Assembly: GCA_033964015.1 (NCBI GenBank)
Contig: JAWWUD010000230.1
Span: 1 to 64,000 of the forward strand
Length of the DNA: 64,000 nt
DNA from: Scolanthus callimorphus
Taxonomy: Eukaryota > Cnidaria > Anthozoa > Actiniaria > Edwardsiidae
Reading direction: 5' to 3'
The notes beneath the pieces are model-generated. The model was not told the origin of the DNA and ran no database searches. It saw nothing but the letters and a program-made list of their open reading frames with translations. Below are positions 11,611-21,221 of this stretch, in pieces; position 1 is the first letter of the stretch; each line of letters begins with the position of its first letter. Both the position numbers and the translations under genes were made by a program.

Positions 11611-12735
11611 TGATATGCGACGCACAAAAATCTCGTGTCGTGACGGGGCGCGATATAAAAAGACCGCCAGAGTGTTGGGGGTAACCGGTCCGTGTACCGG
11701 TCGGCAAAACACATTTCTATTCATTTTTCAAAATCGAAAGACAGAAAAAGGCTGCTTTCTGTCTTTTTTCATATCTGTTTTGAACATGAAAATTCACATT
11801 TTACGGTAAATTTCAGTTTCCACAATTCATGCCAAATAAAGTAGAAAGATTTTAAAACTGAATTGTCTTTTGTCAAATTTCAATTTTAAAGCAAAGTTTT
11901 TAAAATTTAACAACTCTAAAATGCTGTACGAAAGAAAAAACTGCGGGGGGGAGGGGAGCATGTAGGGCTGTATGTACTTGGGGGGAGGTGCACTTAGGGG
12001 GGTGACTTGTGCGGCTATGCGTTGCAGGGAGGGATCTGCGCGCATGGGGAGGGGGGTCAAGAAATTTGAAATTTGAAATTTGAACAAGTTTAAAGTTCAG
12101 GCACTTTCTGTTCAGAAGGCACGGTCGTGCCTTTAATGTGCGGCTTCGGGCGGTGTAGAGGCCAACAGGACAGGTTGCGTTTTAAGCGGACTCGGACTGA
12201 GGTAGCCCAGCGGTTGTGTAGCCTTTGCTTGGGTCCGTAGGGACACAACCCGATTTCTGATCGGTTGTAGTCGACCGGTTTGGGTCACTTCGGGGAAGGC
12301 CCGGGAATTGCTTCAAAAGGCCTTTTGAGAGGCGACTGCGGCGGTGACAACTGTGGAAAAGAACGGGCTGCGAGAGAGACTAAGAGCATGGCGATAATGG
12401 CTTCATCGTCGAAGTCCATGTTGCAGGTAATGATAAAGTTCTTAAAAGAACTGTTTTGAAAGCTTTTTTGTGCAAGACCTAATCGACGCGGATCGAAATA
12501 CCGCCTTTTGACCACTCTTTTTTTAATGCTCTCTAGGAACAATGTTGATGAAGTTGATCAAGCGCTCTAGGAACCAATGATAATGCAGAGATTAGCATAT
12601 AACCTCTACCAATCAGATATCTAGCAACCACAAGCCCTGTACACACAAACAAAAGCCCTAGCCCTAGCTCGCAACCAAACCGAGCACAAACAAAACTAAA
12701 AAGCAACTGAACAATACGGAAGCCGATAGGGGTCA

Positions 12736-13028
12736 CGAGTTGTCGCTGCGGAATTGTCGCTGTTTAGTTGTCGCTGCATATTTGTCGTTGCAGATTTGTT
12801 GCTATGGTTCTACAGGCAGTACTGGGGGGAGGGGTGCGAAATTGTATTTATAGCTGTATGGCTATAGGTAAACGCCATTCTACTTGGGGAAAGGGGGTAA
12901 GGAGTCGATAAGCTGCGGAGCTAAATGTCGCTGTCGAGTTTTCGCTGTTAAGTTGTCGCTGCCGAATTGTCGCTGCGGAGTTGTCGCTACCGAGTTGAAG
13001 GTGCAGGGTTGTCGTTGTGCAATTGTAC
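12736..13028. repeat. two blocks of TTGTCGCTGCNGA tandem repeats
   Basis: Blocks at 12736-12806 and 12924-13028 consist of 14-15 bp units built on TTGTCGCTG(C/T) with variable last bases. They lie inside the large inverted-repeat element 11660-13922. They read as internal satellite DNA, not coding sequence. Confidence 0.75.
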
Positions 13029-13416
13029 GCGAAGTTTTGCGGTCTTTGAACTTCTAACTTCGAAAAAATGCGCTGTGAAAATCGTCCCCTTTCCGCCTGC
13101 ACAGTTTCTTCAAACTTCAATGGCAAAAGCGATTAGGCATAGCACTGCACGGCTATAGGTAAACCGTTAGGACACCGACACGCAACAAACTTTACGCTAC
13201 AGTCGTATCGTATGAGCTGTGCTCCGTTACAAGTCCCGATGCTGAGGAAATTAATAGGATTGCCATTGGCAAAATTTTTTTAAATAAAATACTCGAGAGG
13301 ATACTCCAAAAGAGTACCACGATCAATTGCAGTTAAGGTTCCGACCGTGATTACGTAGGGTTTTCTGTGCATTTCCGGAAGTGACATCTCTGCAGCGACA
13401 ACACGGCAGCGAAAAC

Positions 13417-13502
13417 TCGAAATTTGAAATTTGAAATTTGAAATTTGAAATTTGAAATTTGAAATTTGAAATTTGAAATTTGAAATTTGAAATTTGAAAT
13501 TT
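13417..13502. repeat. (AAATTTG)n microsatellite, about 12 copies
   Basis: A clean 7-bp repeat in the right arm of the 11660-13922 element. A short version with three copies stands at 12060-12085 in the left arm, so the expansion happened on one side only. Confidence 0.9.
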
Positions 13503-13974
13503 AACCCACTACCCCCCATCCCTACACATATCGATCCATGTACCTTCCCCCCCCCCTCCCCCCTCCCGACATACTCCAACCATGTACAGCCGCACAAGTT
13601 CCTCCCAAGTACCGCACCACACCTCCCCCTCCCCAAGGAGCTAATTTTTGTCTTTAACCGCATTTTAGAGTTGTTAAAATTCAAAAACTTTCTTTTAAAA
13701 TTAAATTTTAATAAAGGTCGATTAAATTTCAAAATCTTACTTTTTTATTTGTCATCGATTGTGGAAACTGAAATTTAGGGTAAAATTAAATTTTCGTGTT
13801 CAAAACGGATATGAAAAGATACAGAAAAAAGCCTTTTTCTGCCTTTCGATTTTGAAAAATGAAGAGAAAATTGTTTTGCCGACCGGTACACGGACCGTAA
13901 CCAAACATTCAGCGGTCCCTCTCTTCGCTGAATTCACAGACGTCTACTATTTTCTCCACCAGTACAAGGGAGAA

Positions 13975-14095
13975 CAGAAACCCCGAGTTCGGAATCGAGT
14001 TCGAGTTAGAGTTGGATACCGAGTTGGATACCGAGTTGAAATCCGAGTTGGAATCCGAGTTGGAATCCGAGTTGGATACCGAGTTGGAAACAAAA
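13975..14095. repeat. GAGTTGGAATCC-type tandem repeat (left arm)
   Basis: Units of 12-15 bp with GAATCC and GATACC variants. It forms one arm of the foldback 13966-15785. Short frames here look protein-like on both strands only because the unit length is a multiple of three. Confidence 0.8.
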
Positions 14096-15072
14096 ATCAA
14101 AATTCACTATTCCTCAAATAAAATAGATGTTTTTTGCATAATATGCGTAAAATTGTTGTATCCAGAAACATATAACTCGCTTATATGTTTCTGGTGTATC
14201 ATATTACAGGAACAAATTTACGCTTGGCCATGGATCACTATTATAAAAAAAGACTGACTGTATTGCATTAGTCATTGTAATGCTGCGAGATTCACTTTAT
14301 AAAAAATATTTATTGCAAGACGAGGATACCACTCATATGACATTGGTTTGGAAATCGTATGATTGCTAAACTTTCTGTTCTACTTAATTTTTTCTATATT
14401 GTTGTAGCGGGAACACATTGACGCTTGGGTCCCAAGATTACCATCGTAAAATCGAGAATATCGTTGGACCGAGTATCATTAGATCGGCGTTCTGTTTTAT
14501 CTGATTTTTATTTTTTGCAGGGACCCAGAAATGATATCGTAAAATCGTGGATAACGTTAGATTGAAGATCGTAAAATCTGGGTTCTACTGTAGTCAGCAA
14601 TTCATTTGCTATAAATATAGTGTTGAATTTTTTTCAATAACTCGCCTTTTGGACCCGAGTTGGTGATCAAACTCGCTGAAGGTGACTCCCACAAAATGAA
14701 ACGCGTATTTCAAACATTTTTTAACTCGCGTCGCGTCAAAAATGGTCGGATTTTTCTGAGCTCTGGATATGTTAAACCTCGACTATTGGTGCTTTTAACT
14801 ATTTGTTTGAATTTATTTTTAAGAGCCGCATTTGCCTATTGCGAGCCGATATTCTAACAGTGGTATTTTTAAAAAAGTCCCTCCCGTGCGAAAAATCTTC
14901 AGGAGTTTTTTCTGAAATTTCGGATTTGGGGTCATTCAACCTTCGTTTTTTTGTCATTCAAGTTTGAAGAAAATTGTACAAGCGAAAATTGCAGTACAAG
15001 GTTAGAGCCAAAAAATGACCATGAAAGTGAGGTAATATCAATGTGCTCTTATTAGACTACCAATATAAATCT

Positions 15073-15449
15073 GAGTCTAAACGTCGAGCCAGCGTCGTGC
15101 CGGACCGAATCTAATTTGGCTCGGCGCTGGCGCGGTAGCGGTTTTAAACGTCGAGCCGGAAATGCGAAGTTTTGGGGATTCCTGTGGCCACGTGACAGGC
15201 CTGGATTCTTAGCAAAACACTTTTTTTAATGTATTCTATAATTTATGCATCAGACTCGGCGCGACGATGGCATGGCGTTTAGAGCCAAGTCGTGCTACAG
15301 TCGGGTAGCGCGACAGAGAATGTCGAGCCCAATAGCTTGGTCGAACCGAATAAAAAGTTGGCTCTAAACGTCGTACTAGAGTCGCACCAGCGTCAAGCTC
15401 AATCCAATATTTCGGTTCGGCACGACGCTAGCTCGACGTTTAGACTAGG
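15073..15449. mobile_element. MITE with repeated CGTCGAGCC word
   Basis: The ends are AGTCTAAACGTCGAGCCAGC and its inverted counterpart CTAGCTCGACGTTTAGACT. The CGTCGAGCC / GGCTCGACG word, in slightly varied form, recurs through both arms. It lies within the 13966-15785 foldback. Confidence 0.65.
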
Positions 15450-15616
15450 CCTAAGGCGAACTCAGCAATCCTTCTGGATTTAAAGTTCAAAATACTCTTT
15501 GAGTTGTTCCTTGCGCCTTAGCTCACGGCGAAGGCAAGGAATGAAACAATCTACACTTAAAGCCCTATCTTTTGTCAAATAGTGGATAAATGAAATTGTC
15601 GGCCAGCATGACAGAC

Positions 15617-15767
15617 CGAACTCGGATTCTGACTCGATTCCAACTCGAATTCCAACTCGAATTCCAACTCGAATTCCAAACTCGAATTCCAACTCGAATT
15701 CCAAACTCGAATTCCAACTCGAATTCAAACTCGGTATCCAACTCCAACTCGGACTCGATTCCAAACT
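15617..15767. repeat. AACTCGAATTCC-type tandem repeat (right arm)
   Basis: About ten 12-13 bp units, the reverse complement of the 13975-14095 array. Unit length alternates 12/13, which breaks any long reading frame. Confidence 0.8.
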
Positions 15768-15939
15768 CGGTGTTTTCTCAAGAATAGATAAGAGATTATC
15801 CCTAATTGGCAAATGCGCTTATTTTAGGGACTATCCCTAATCTATTTTAGTCCGGCGGATTAGAGCAAATTTTCGAGGAAATTGCGCATTTTAGGCTAAA
15901 GCCCTAATTTTTTGCCAGGTGATAGTTTTCAATGTATTT

Positions 15940-17743
15940 GCCCCCGCAGGGTTTTGGCCCAGAGGCCAAAACCCGAGGAGGCATTATAGAATCCCCCGCG
16001 TAAAGAGAAAATATATAGAGGATATTACACGGTGGTGCGAAGGTATGAGTTTTATTTTCGAGTGGCAAGAACAATATTTTACGAATGAGCGCAGCGAATG
16101 AGTAAAATATTGTTTTTGACACGAGAAAATAAAACTCATATCTTCAAGCCAGCGTGTAATTTTCTTTTTATTATATAGACAAACCAGAAAAAAATATTCC
16201 AAATTGATTTCCAGGCACTTTTGTTTTGACCGATATCCTCACTAGTGTAGTCTCCTACGCACCCGTGTTTTGTGTCGGTCACGCAACGCTTCCCTCCCCA
16301 CAAAACACAAAACACAAAACACGGGCTGCGTAGGAGACTATCACTAGTGAGGATATGGAAAATATGTCACTGAGGACCCGGATGTAGCTTCGTATGAGAT
16401 CTACGAGTGGCGTATTTCCCAGTAAAACACTCGTGTCTATATAATAAAAGGGGTATATGGTACATATGCCAGAAAAAATTTCGATTTGTCGGAGCAGGGC
16501 CCGCACAAAGTCTTGGGTAACGTTTATGATTGGATGATCAGATCACGTGACTCGCAAAGGGCCCGCAAAAGGTCTTGGGTAACGTTTATGATTGGATGAC
16601 TAGATCACGTGACTCGCAAAGGGCGCAAATTTAATTGCAAGAGCCTAAACAAAGAGATGTTCTTCGTAAGCGTGGGTTTGAGACCTCTACTGTTGTCACT
16701 GGCGGACAAAAATTATAAACATTCACAACAAACTGGTCGTGACATTTAATAAATCACCAAAAACTCTAAGGAGACGCTCAGCCGAAGTCAGTCAGTGCAA
16801 TCCATAGTTCAGAATTAGCAAATGTTGAGCTGCTGTGGCTGTGTAGTCTAGAGAAAAAATTGAATGTTCACAAAGCTAAGAGCTCTAAACCTCATAATAA
16901 CAGTAAAGCATTCAAAATGGTTGCTATTGACATTGTGCTTAACAATAGGTCAACTCTATAAAATCCTCTCTAGCTTTCGCTACGAAAATGTGATAATTTA
17001 CCGACAAGATTTACTTTTCATAAGTTCACAAAACTCAGAAAGAGGACTTTATTATTTTATTTTATTATTTTATTATTATTTTTTGCATCAGCACAAAGGA
17101 GAAGTAGGCGTTTTTGTCTTCTTCCGATGTGTGCGCTGTCTGCTGTGTAATGGTTGCGGCTAAAGTATCTGTTAAATTATTATAAGCTCTTTAGCAGCTT
17201 TAGGTGATAGCTGGTATAAAAACGCAGATAAAGGTTATTAGGGAGCAGCGATTGAAAAAGAGCAAAAGGAGAGAAGTAGCGAAGCAGAGACAGCCAACGA
17301 GAGTCTAAAGTCTTGTGTTCTGTTCTCCGTTGTAAGTATTTCCGGAAAAGATCAATTGGCTTTAGGCTTTCGAAGTATTCATATTCATAGAGTTTTCAAA
17401 CAAGATTTTTGTGCGCAAGTGTTTCTGAGTAAGAATGTGTATAATAGTCGTTTTGGAATTGTGACACAATAGGTTTCAGAAGAGTTTTCGGTATTTCGCT
17501 AGAGTTTCGTAAGAGTTTTGACGGCTTTTAGTACTTTTGGTTAGAATTGTTTGTAGAGTTTCGGCTTATAGAATTTCACATGTATCTTAACGGTTTTGTT
17601 AATACAACTGACAAACTCCGACAAGCTGATAACGGTGGGTTCGCGTGTTGTCTGAAACAGCTGTAAAAATGTTAATTGAATACTTATTACATCTGCAGTT
17701 TAAAAAGCACGGGGGCAGCTCTAGTGAGAACTATTACTAGTAA
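15940..17743 (+). repeat. promoter-bearing dispersed repeat, copy 2
   Basis: This is homologous to 5599-6921 end to end, including the TGCCCCCGCAGGG start, the two CACGTG-containing 61-bp units (from about 16497), the TATA box near 17215, the donor GTTGTAAGTA near 17331, and the ACTATTACTAG end followed by T. It differs by an insertion (about 16016-16446) and small indels. A fragment of the same 3' end occurs at about 18957-18998. Confidence 0.65.
16016..16446. mobile_element. insertion inside repeat copy 2, with nested hairpins
   Basis: The segment is absent from repeat copy 1. It contains a palindrome around ATGAGTTTTATTTTCGAG / CGAGAAAATAAAACTCAT (16045-16142). A second, nearly perfect one at 16229-16358 has GATATCCTCACTAGTG against its complement. 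TTTATTATATAGACA (16167) and its complement (16432) bound the second half. Two stacked MITEs are likely. Confidence 0.55.
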
Positions 17744-18164
17744 TTTCTATTGTAAAACAATAGTCTGACTGAGGTTTGATGAAATTATTCAAGAATGACC
17801 AACAAATTCTAAAAAAAGATCGAGATAATTGGTACCTCATGTGTCAAATGTGTAAAACGAAGCTTGTCTCTAAATTTTGGCATGATATTTATTCCTAGTG
17901 CTGTGCTATACTCTATAAACACGGAAGATTGAAGATTTCACCAAGTGCCGCAGAGCTCATGAATAACAAAGGATTCAAAGATGGCTGCCAATATGGCAAA
18001 ACAATGGTTCACATTAAAACTCATTAAAACTGTTCTAGCTTTCGCTACGAATAAAATTTAGCGTGCCTCCATATCTTATCTTCAACAAAATACTGAAAAC
18101 TATTAACATGCAAAGTCTGGAGCCAAAAGTGCGCAATTTTTACGCTAATCCGCCGGACTATATA

Positions 18165-18327
18165 CACCGAATCGAAATATGGCTGCAAATTTGAATAGCA
18201 ATTGTTCTCGTCTTACTAGCCTCGTGTTCACGTGGAAACACAAAAGCATTTTGACATGAATGAGAGGCTAGTAAGTCAAGAACAATAGTTATTCAAATTT
18301 GCTGCCATACTTCGATTCGGTGTATTC
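18165..18327. mobile_element. small palindromic MITE, ACACCGAATCG ends
   Basis: ACACCGAATCGAAATATGGC on the left pairs with GCCATACTTCGATTCGGTGT on the right. The arms run almost to the centre at about 18240. TAT-type flanks are seen on both sides. Confidence 0.7.
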
Positions 18328-18454
18328 TTGAGAACATGTTTTACGTATAGTGGCTAGATTGCAGAATACCCAGCCCATCACTGGATATGGATGACTGCGG
18401 ACTGCGGTGACAGCGTTTTTGTATATATTCAGTGATGCTGCAATCTACCCCATA

Positions 18455-18735
18455 TATATTATCCTCGTTCTCGACACACCAGGAAACCGCTTTCACTCGT
18501 TTCAAAAACACTGTCAAGACGCTTTAAGTAATCCGTTACATATTGTCTAACCATATATTTATCCTCGTTCTCAAAACTCCAGGAAAACCCCTTCACTCGT
18601 TTTCAAAACAATGCTTTAAGTAATCGGTTACATATTGTCTAACCATATATTTATCCTCGTTCTCAAACCTCCAACAAAACACCTTCACTCGTTTTAAAAC
18701 ACTGTCCAGATCCCTTAAAAAGTTGGTTTCTAAAA
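18455..18735. repeat. three-copy tandem repeat, 92-100 bp unit
   Basis: ATCCTCGTTCTC recurs at 18461, 18561 and 18653. Each is followed by a CCAGGAAAACCCCTTCACTCG-like stretch and, in the first two, by GTTACATATTGTCTAACC. Units differ by short deletions. Confidence 0.75.
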
Positions 18736-18739
18736 AATT

Positions 18740-19898
18740 GTTTCGCTTATTGTCTCAAATGCCCTCGTGCCCTAAAACTAGCTTGTAGCTGAGACTTGGC
18801 TGGCTTCTTGATTTCAAGTGAGTATAATCTGTAGCATTCCCTCTATAATTAGATTAGAGGGTTACATAATCCACGTATTCCGATACTTCGCGGCATTCTT
18901 ATCAAAAACCTCACAAATATAAAGACCAAATCCCTTAAAAGTTGGTTTCTAAAAATGCAGGGGCAGCTTAAGTGAAGTATTAAAGAACTATTACTAGTCG
19001 AAAATATTTGTCGCGTGATTTGTTTGTGTTCCTTCCGCCCGCTCATGTGACGCAAAATCCGATCCTTGAACCTGAACTGATGTCCATGTTGTGTTATGCA
19101 GATCACACTGAGTCCACAGAACGAACAGTCGCTTATTGCGCAGTCAGTTTTCTCTAATTAGTTCTCAACAGAAACTTTCTCACATACGGAACGCGTCATA
19201 TAGACAACAATTTGAAGGTCTAGTGCAAGCGCAGTTGTTCTCCTCGTCGTGTAGCACTTGGTAGGTATTAAGTCCGTAAAATACTGACACACACACACAC
19301 GCTATGAAGTGTGGGATTATGTAAGTTAGAGTACATAGATCTGTAAATAATCGAAAGGGATTTTATATGCCTGCGGTTATCAAAATTCTGCGAGCTCTAA
19401 AGCAACAGTCTGTATAGATAGATTTTTATAGATAGATATGTAGTCTAACCGTGTTTCAGCGCGATTGCACAACACACTTTTACGCCACAAACATCCCACA
19501 TGATAGCAAAGCTACCGGGTTGCCAGATCTTTTATATCGGCAGGGAACGATTTCGAACGACAATAAATTTTGTCAGGCTTTTGCCGGGCTTGAATAATCC
19601 CTAATAAAACACACGTGCCATTGCTGGTGCGCTTACGGAAATCTGAGAGATTTGAAGAAACTTTTCCTGCCCGATACATTGCAAGCTTCGTTCAGTTGTT
19701 TATTTGCAACAATAGGAGAAAAATATAGCACAACGATCGATTTAATAACCACCACAGTTATTAAGTGGGCGGTGGTGTCATGACAGTGCAAATAAAATTC
19801 GGTGCTTTAAAAGATTTTTTGATCTCTGATGCTCAATCAAGCATAGCTAACTTCGTTCGTTTCTGCAAGTATTACAAGTGCCGTTTGCATAAATATAT
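18740..19898. other. intergenic, little recognisable
   Basis: A fragment of the promoter-repeat 3' end (18957-18998, ending ACTATTACTAG) and a short (AC)n run near 19290 are visible. I see no exon, RNA gene or long inverted repeat in the remainder. Confidence 0.4.
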
Positions 19899-20008
19899 GT
19901 TATTTACCGGCTGGGAGGTAAAACTGTGACCGAGGGCTGGAAAATGCTTTTCCAGGCCGAGGTCACAGTTTTTGCCTATAAGGACCGACCTAAAGCCGGT
20001 AAATAACT
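19899..20008. mobile_element. hairpin MITE, GTTATTTACCGGC ends
   Basis: GTTATTTACCGGCTGGGAGG on the left pairs imperfectly with a GCCGGTAAATAAC end on the right. A central CTGTGACC..GGTCACAG stem is also present. It is short and probably a degraded palindromic MITE. Confidence 0.55.
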
Positions 20009-20298
20009 TATTAATTTTTTTCCAACTCTAAAATTTGTTTTTTTTTCGATGGAAACAAGCGCGCGCAAATGGTTACCGTGACCTAGGTCAGAGATAGGAA
20101 AATATTGCCCCCCCCCCCCCCCCCCCCCCCGCGCGCGCTCTAAGAACCAATCAGAATGCAGAATTCGTTACCGTGCCCTCGAGGAAAAAAATATTACGAA
20201 ATATTTAGTTTATATTGCTGTTAGTTGACTATACGTTCTCCGTATGTGCTCCAAAATTTTGGAATTCTTTGCCTTTATAGCCTCCTTTGCAGCCCGTG

Positions 20299-20726
20299 AG
20301 GGGGGAGGGGGGGGGAGGGGGGGGGGGTACTCCCAAAACTTTTATACGGGGATGCTCGGCCCAGATTCTGGACCCCTTACCCTTCTTTATACCAATTTCA
20401 GAGCAAAAAAGGTATCCCTTTCTTATACCAAAGCCGAAAAAGGTACCCTTTTCTTATACCAAGCCTGAAAAATCGGCTTTGTGCTCTGTAAAAAAGAAAC
20501 GGTTTTGCTCTCGCGTTGCGGGTGAAAAAACGGTGAAATACACACCCTTTTTATACCAAAATTACAATTTTCCCTACTGTTTTTATACCCAGTCCAGCCT
20601 GAAAACCCTACCCCTTTCTTATACCCAGCCCGAAAACCCTACCCCTTTCTTATACCTCCAGCTTGAAAACCCTACCCCTTTCGGGCCGAGCATCCCCGTA
20701 TAGTCCAATATAGGGAGTATCCCCCC
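20299..20726. mobile_element. GC-rich MITE with CCCCTTTCTTATACC words
   Basis: The ends run GGGTACTCCC..ACGGGGATGCTCGGCCC and GGGCCGAGCATCCCCGT..GGGAGTATCCCCCC in inverted order. The interior repeats a CCCTACCCCTTTCTTATACC word about six times with drift. G/C homopolymers cap the left end. Reading frames here are low-complexity and not genes. Confidence 0.65.
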
Positions 20727-21060
20727 CGGGTTTGCAGCCGCTGGCGTGTCGCTCGTTTCAATTATTTACAGTAAAACCCAAATATAATTCCTATAAAGAA
20801 AAGTTTTCGCGTTCTGTTCTTGTCTCGTTGCAGATACTGGTCTCACTGTGTCTACTTTTTTAGCGCGAAAATAAAAACTGCGTTTTGGCTTCCGTCCGAC
20901 CTCTAAAGACAGGCGCATAGATTGTTTTCCGTTTTCATGGTGGAAACGTTGGGTTTGAAGCTGCCTAGCTTATCCTATTAGTTCAAACAACTTATCAAGC
21001 CTGCGTGAAATCACCCATGGCTGCTCAATCGTTTCATCGACGGAAGCCGAACCGCGGTTT

Positions 21061-21190
21061 GTAAGTTGGCGTAGAGTTCGCAAAATTGTGAAAATGCCAG
21101 TATAACTGTGTGACCTGTGTGTAATAGAGAAACTAGAAGCGAAGCAATGCTGAAAAATTCACTGTGAAGTTTTATCTTTTATATCTTGTA
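21061..21190 (+). other. possible 5' UTR intron of the decarboxylase gene
   Basis: A donor-like GTTT|GTAAGTTGG at 21060/21061 and an acceptor-like TATATCTTGTAG|C at 21190/21191 would remove 130 bp just before the ATG at 21222. This is inferred from splice-site shape only. Confidence 0.35.
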
Positions 21191-21221
21191 GCTGCATTCG
21201 TGCAATCATCTGGATTTTACC

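Larger units (their letters stand above)
11660..13922. mobile_element. large inverted-repeat element with internal satellites
   Basis: The left arm (about 11660-12090) and the right arm (about 13417-13922) are reverse complements. Both contain ACCGGTCCGTGTACCGGTCG or its complement, an AATCGAAAGACAGAAAAAGG-like stretch and (AAATTTG)n. Between them lie two blocks of TTGTCGCTG-type repeats. On the minus strand at 12285-12542 there is a short frame with an acidic MDFDDEAI start, reminiscent of, but not enough to name, a Harbinger-type protein. No intact transposase is present. Confidence 0.6.
13966..15785. mobile_element. foldback element with GAGTTGGAATCC satellite arms
   Basis: The left arm (13975-14095) is a run of GAGTTGGAATCC / GAGTTGGATACC units. 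The right arm (15617-15767) is the complement, AACTCGAATTCC. Flanking ends are similar in inverted order (AGAACAGAAACCCCGAG and the complement of CTCGGTGTTTTCT). The interior contains another MITE at 15073-15449 and old transposon-like debris around 14400-14600. No transposase is visible. Confidence 0.6.
15847..18164. mobile_element. element with TAGTCCGGCGGATTAG ends, enclosing repeat copy 2
   Basis: TAGTCCGGCGGATTAG at about 15849 has its reverse complement at about 18148, and neighbouring TTGCGCA..TTTTAGGCT sequence is also shared in inverted order. Between these ends lies promoter-bearing repeat copy 2. No protein is recognised. Either a larger transposon captured or received the repeat, or the ends are coincident decayed elements. 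Confidence 0.45.

Noticed and set aside
12285..12542. Harbinger transposase first exon on the minus strand
   Set aside because: Only a short acidic MDFDDEAI-like start is suggestive. No nuclease motifs follow within the element.
20287..20703. 138-codon frame with repeated FLYQ/PLSYT-like residues
   Set aside because: Produced by the repeated CCCCTTTCTTATACC word of the MITE at 20299-20726.
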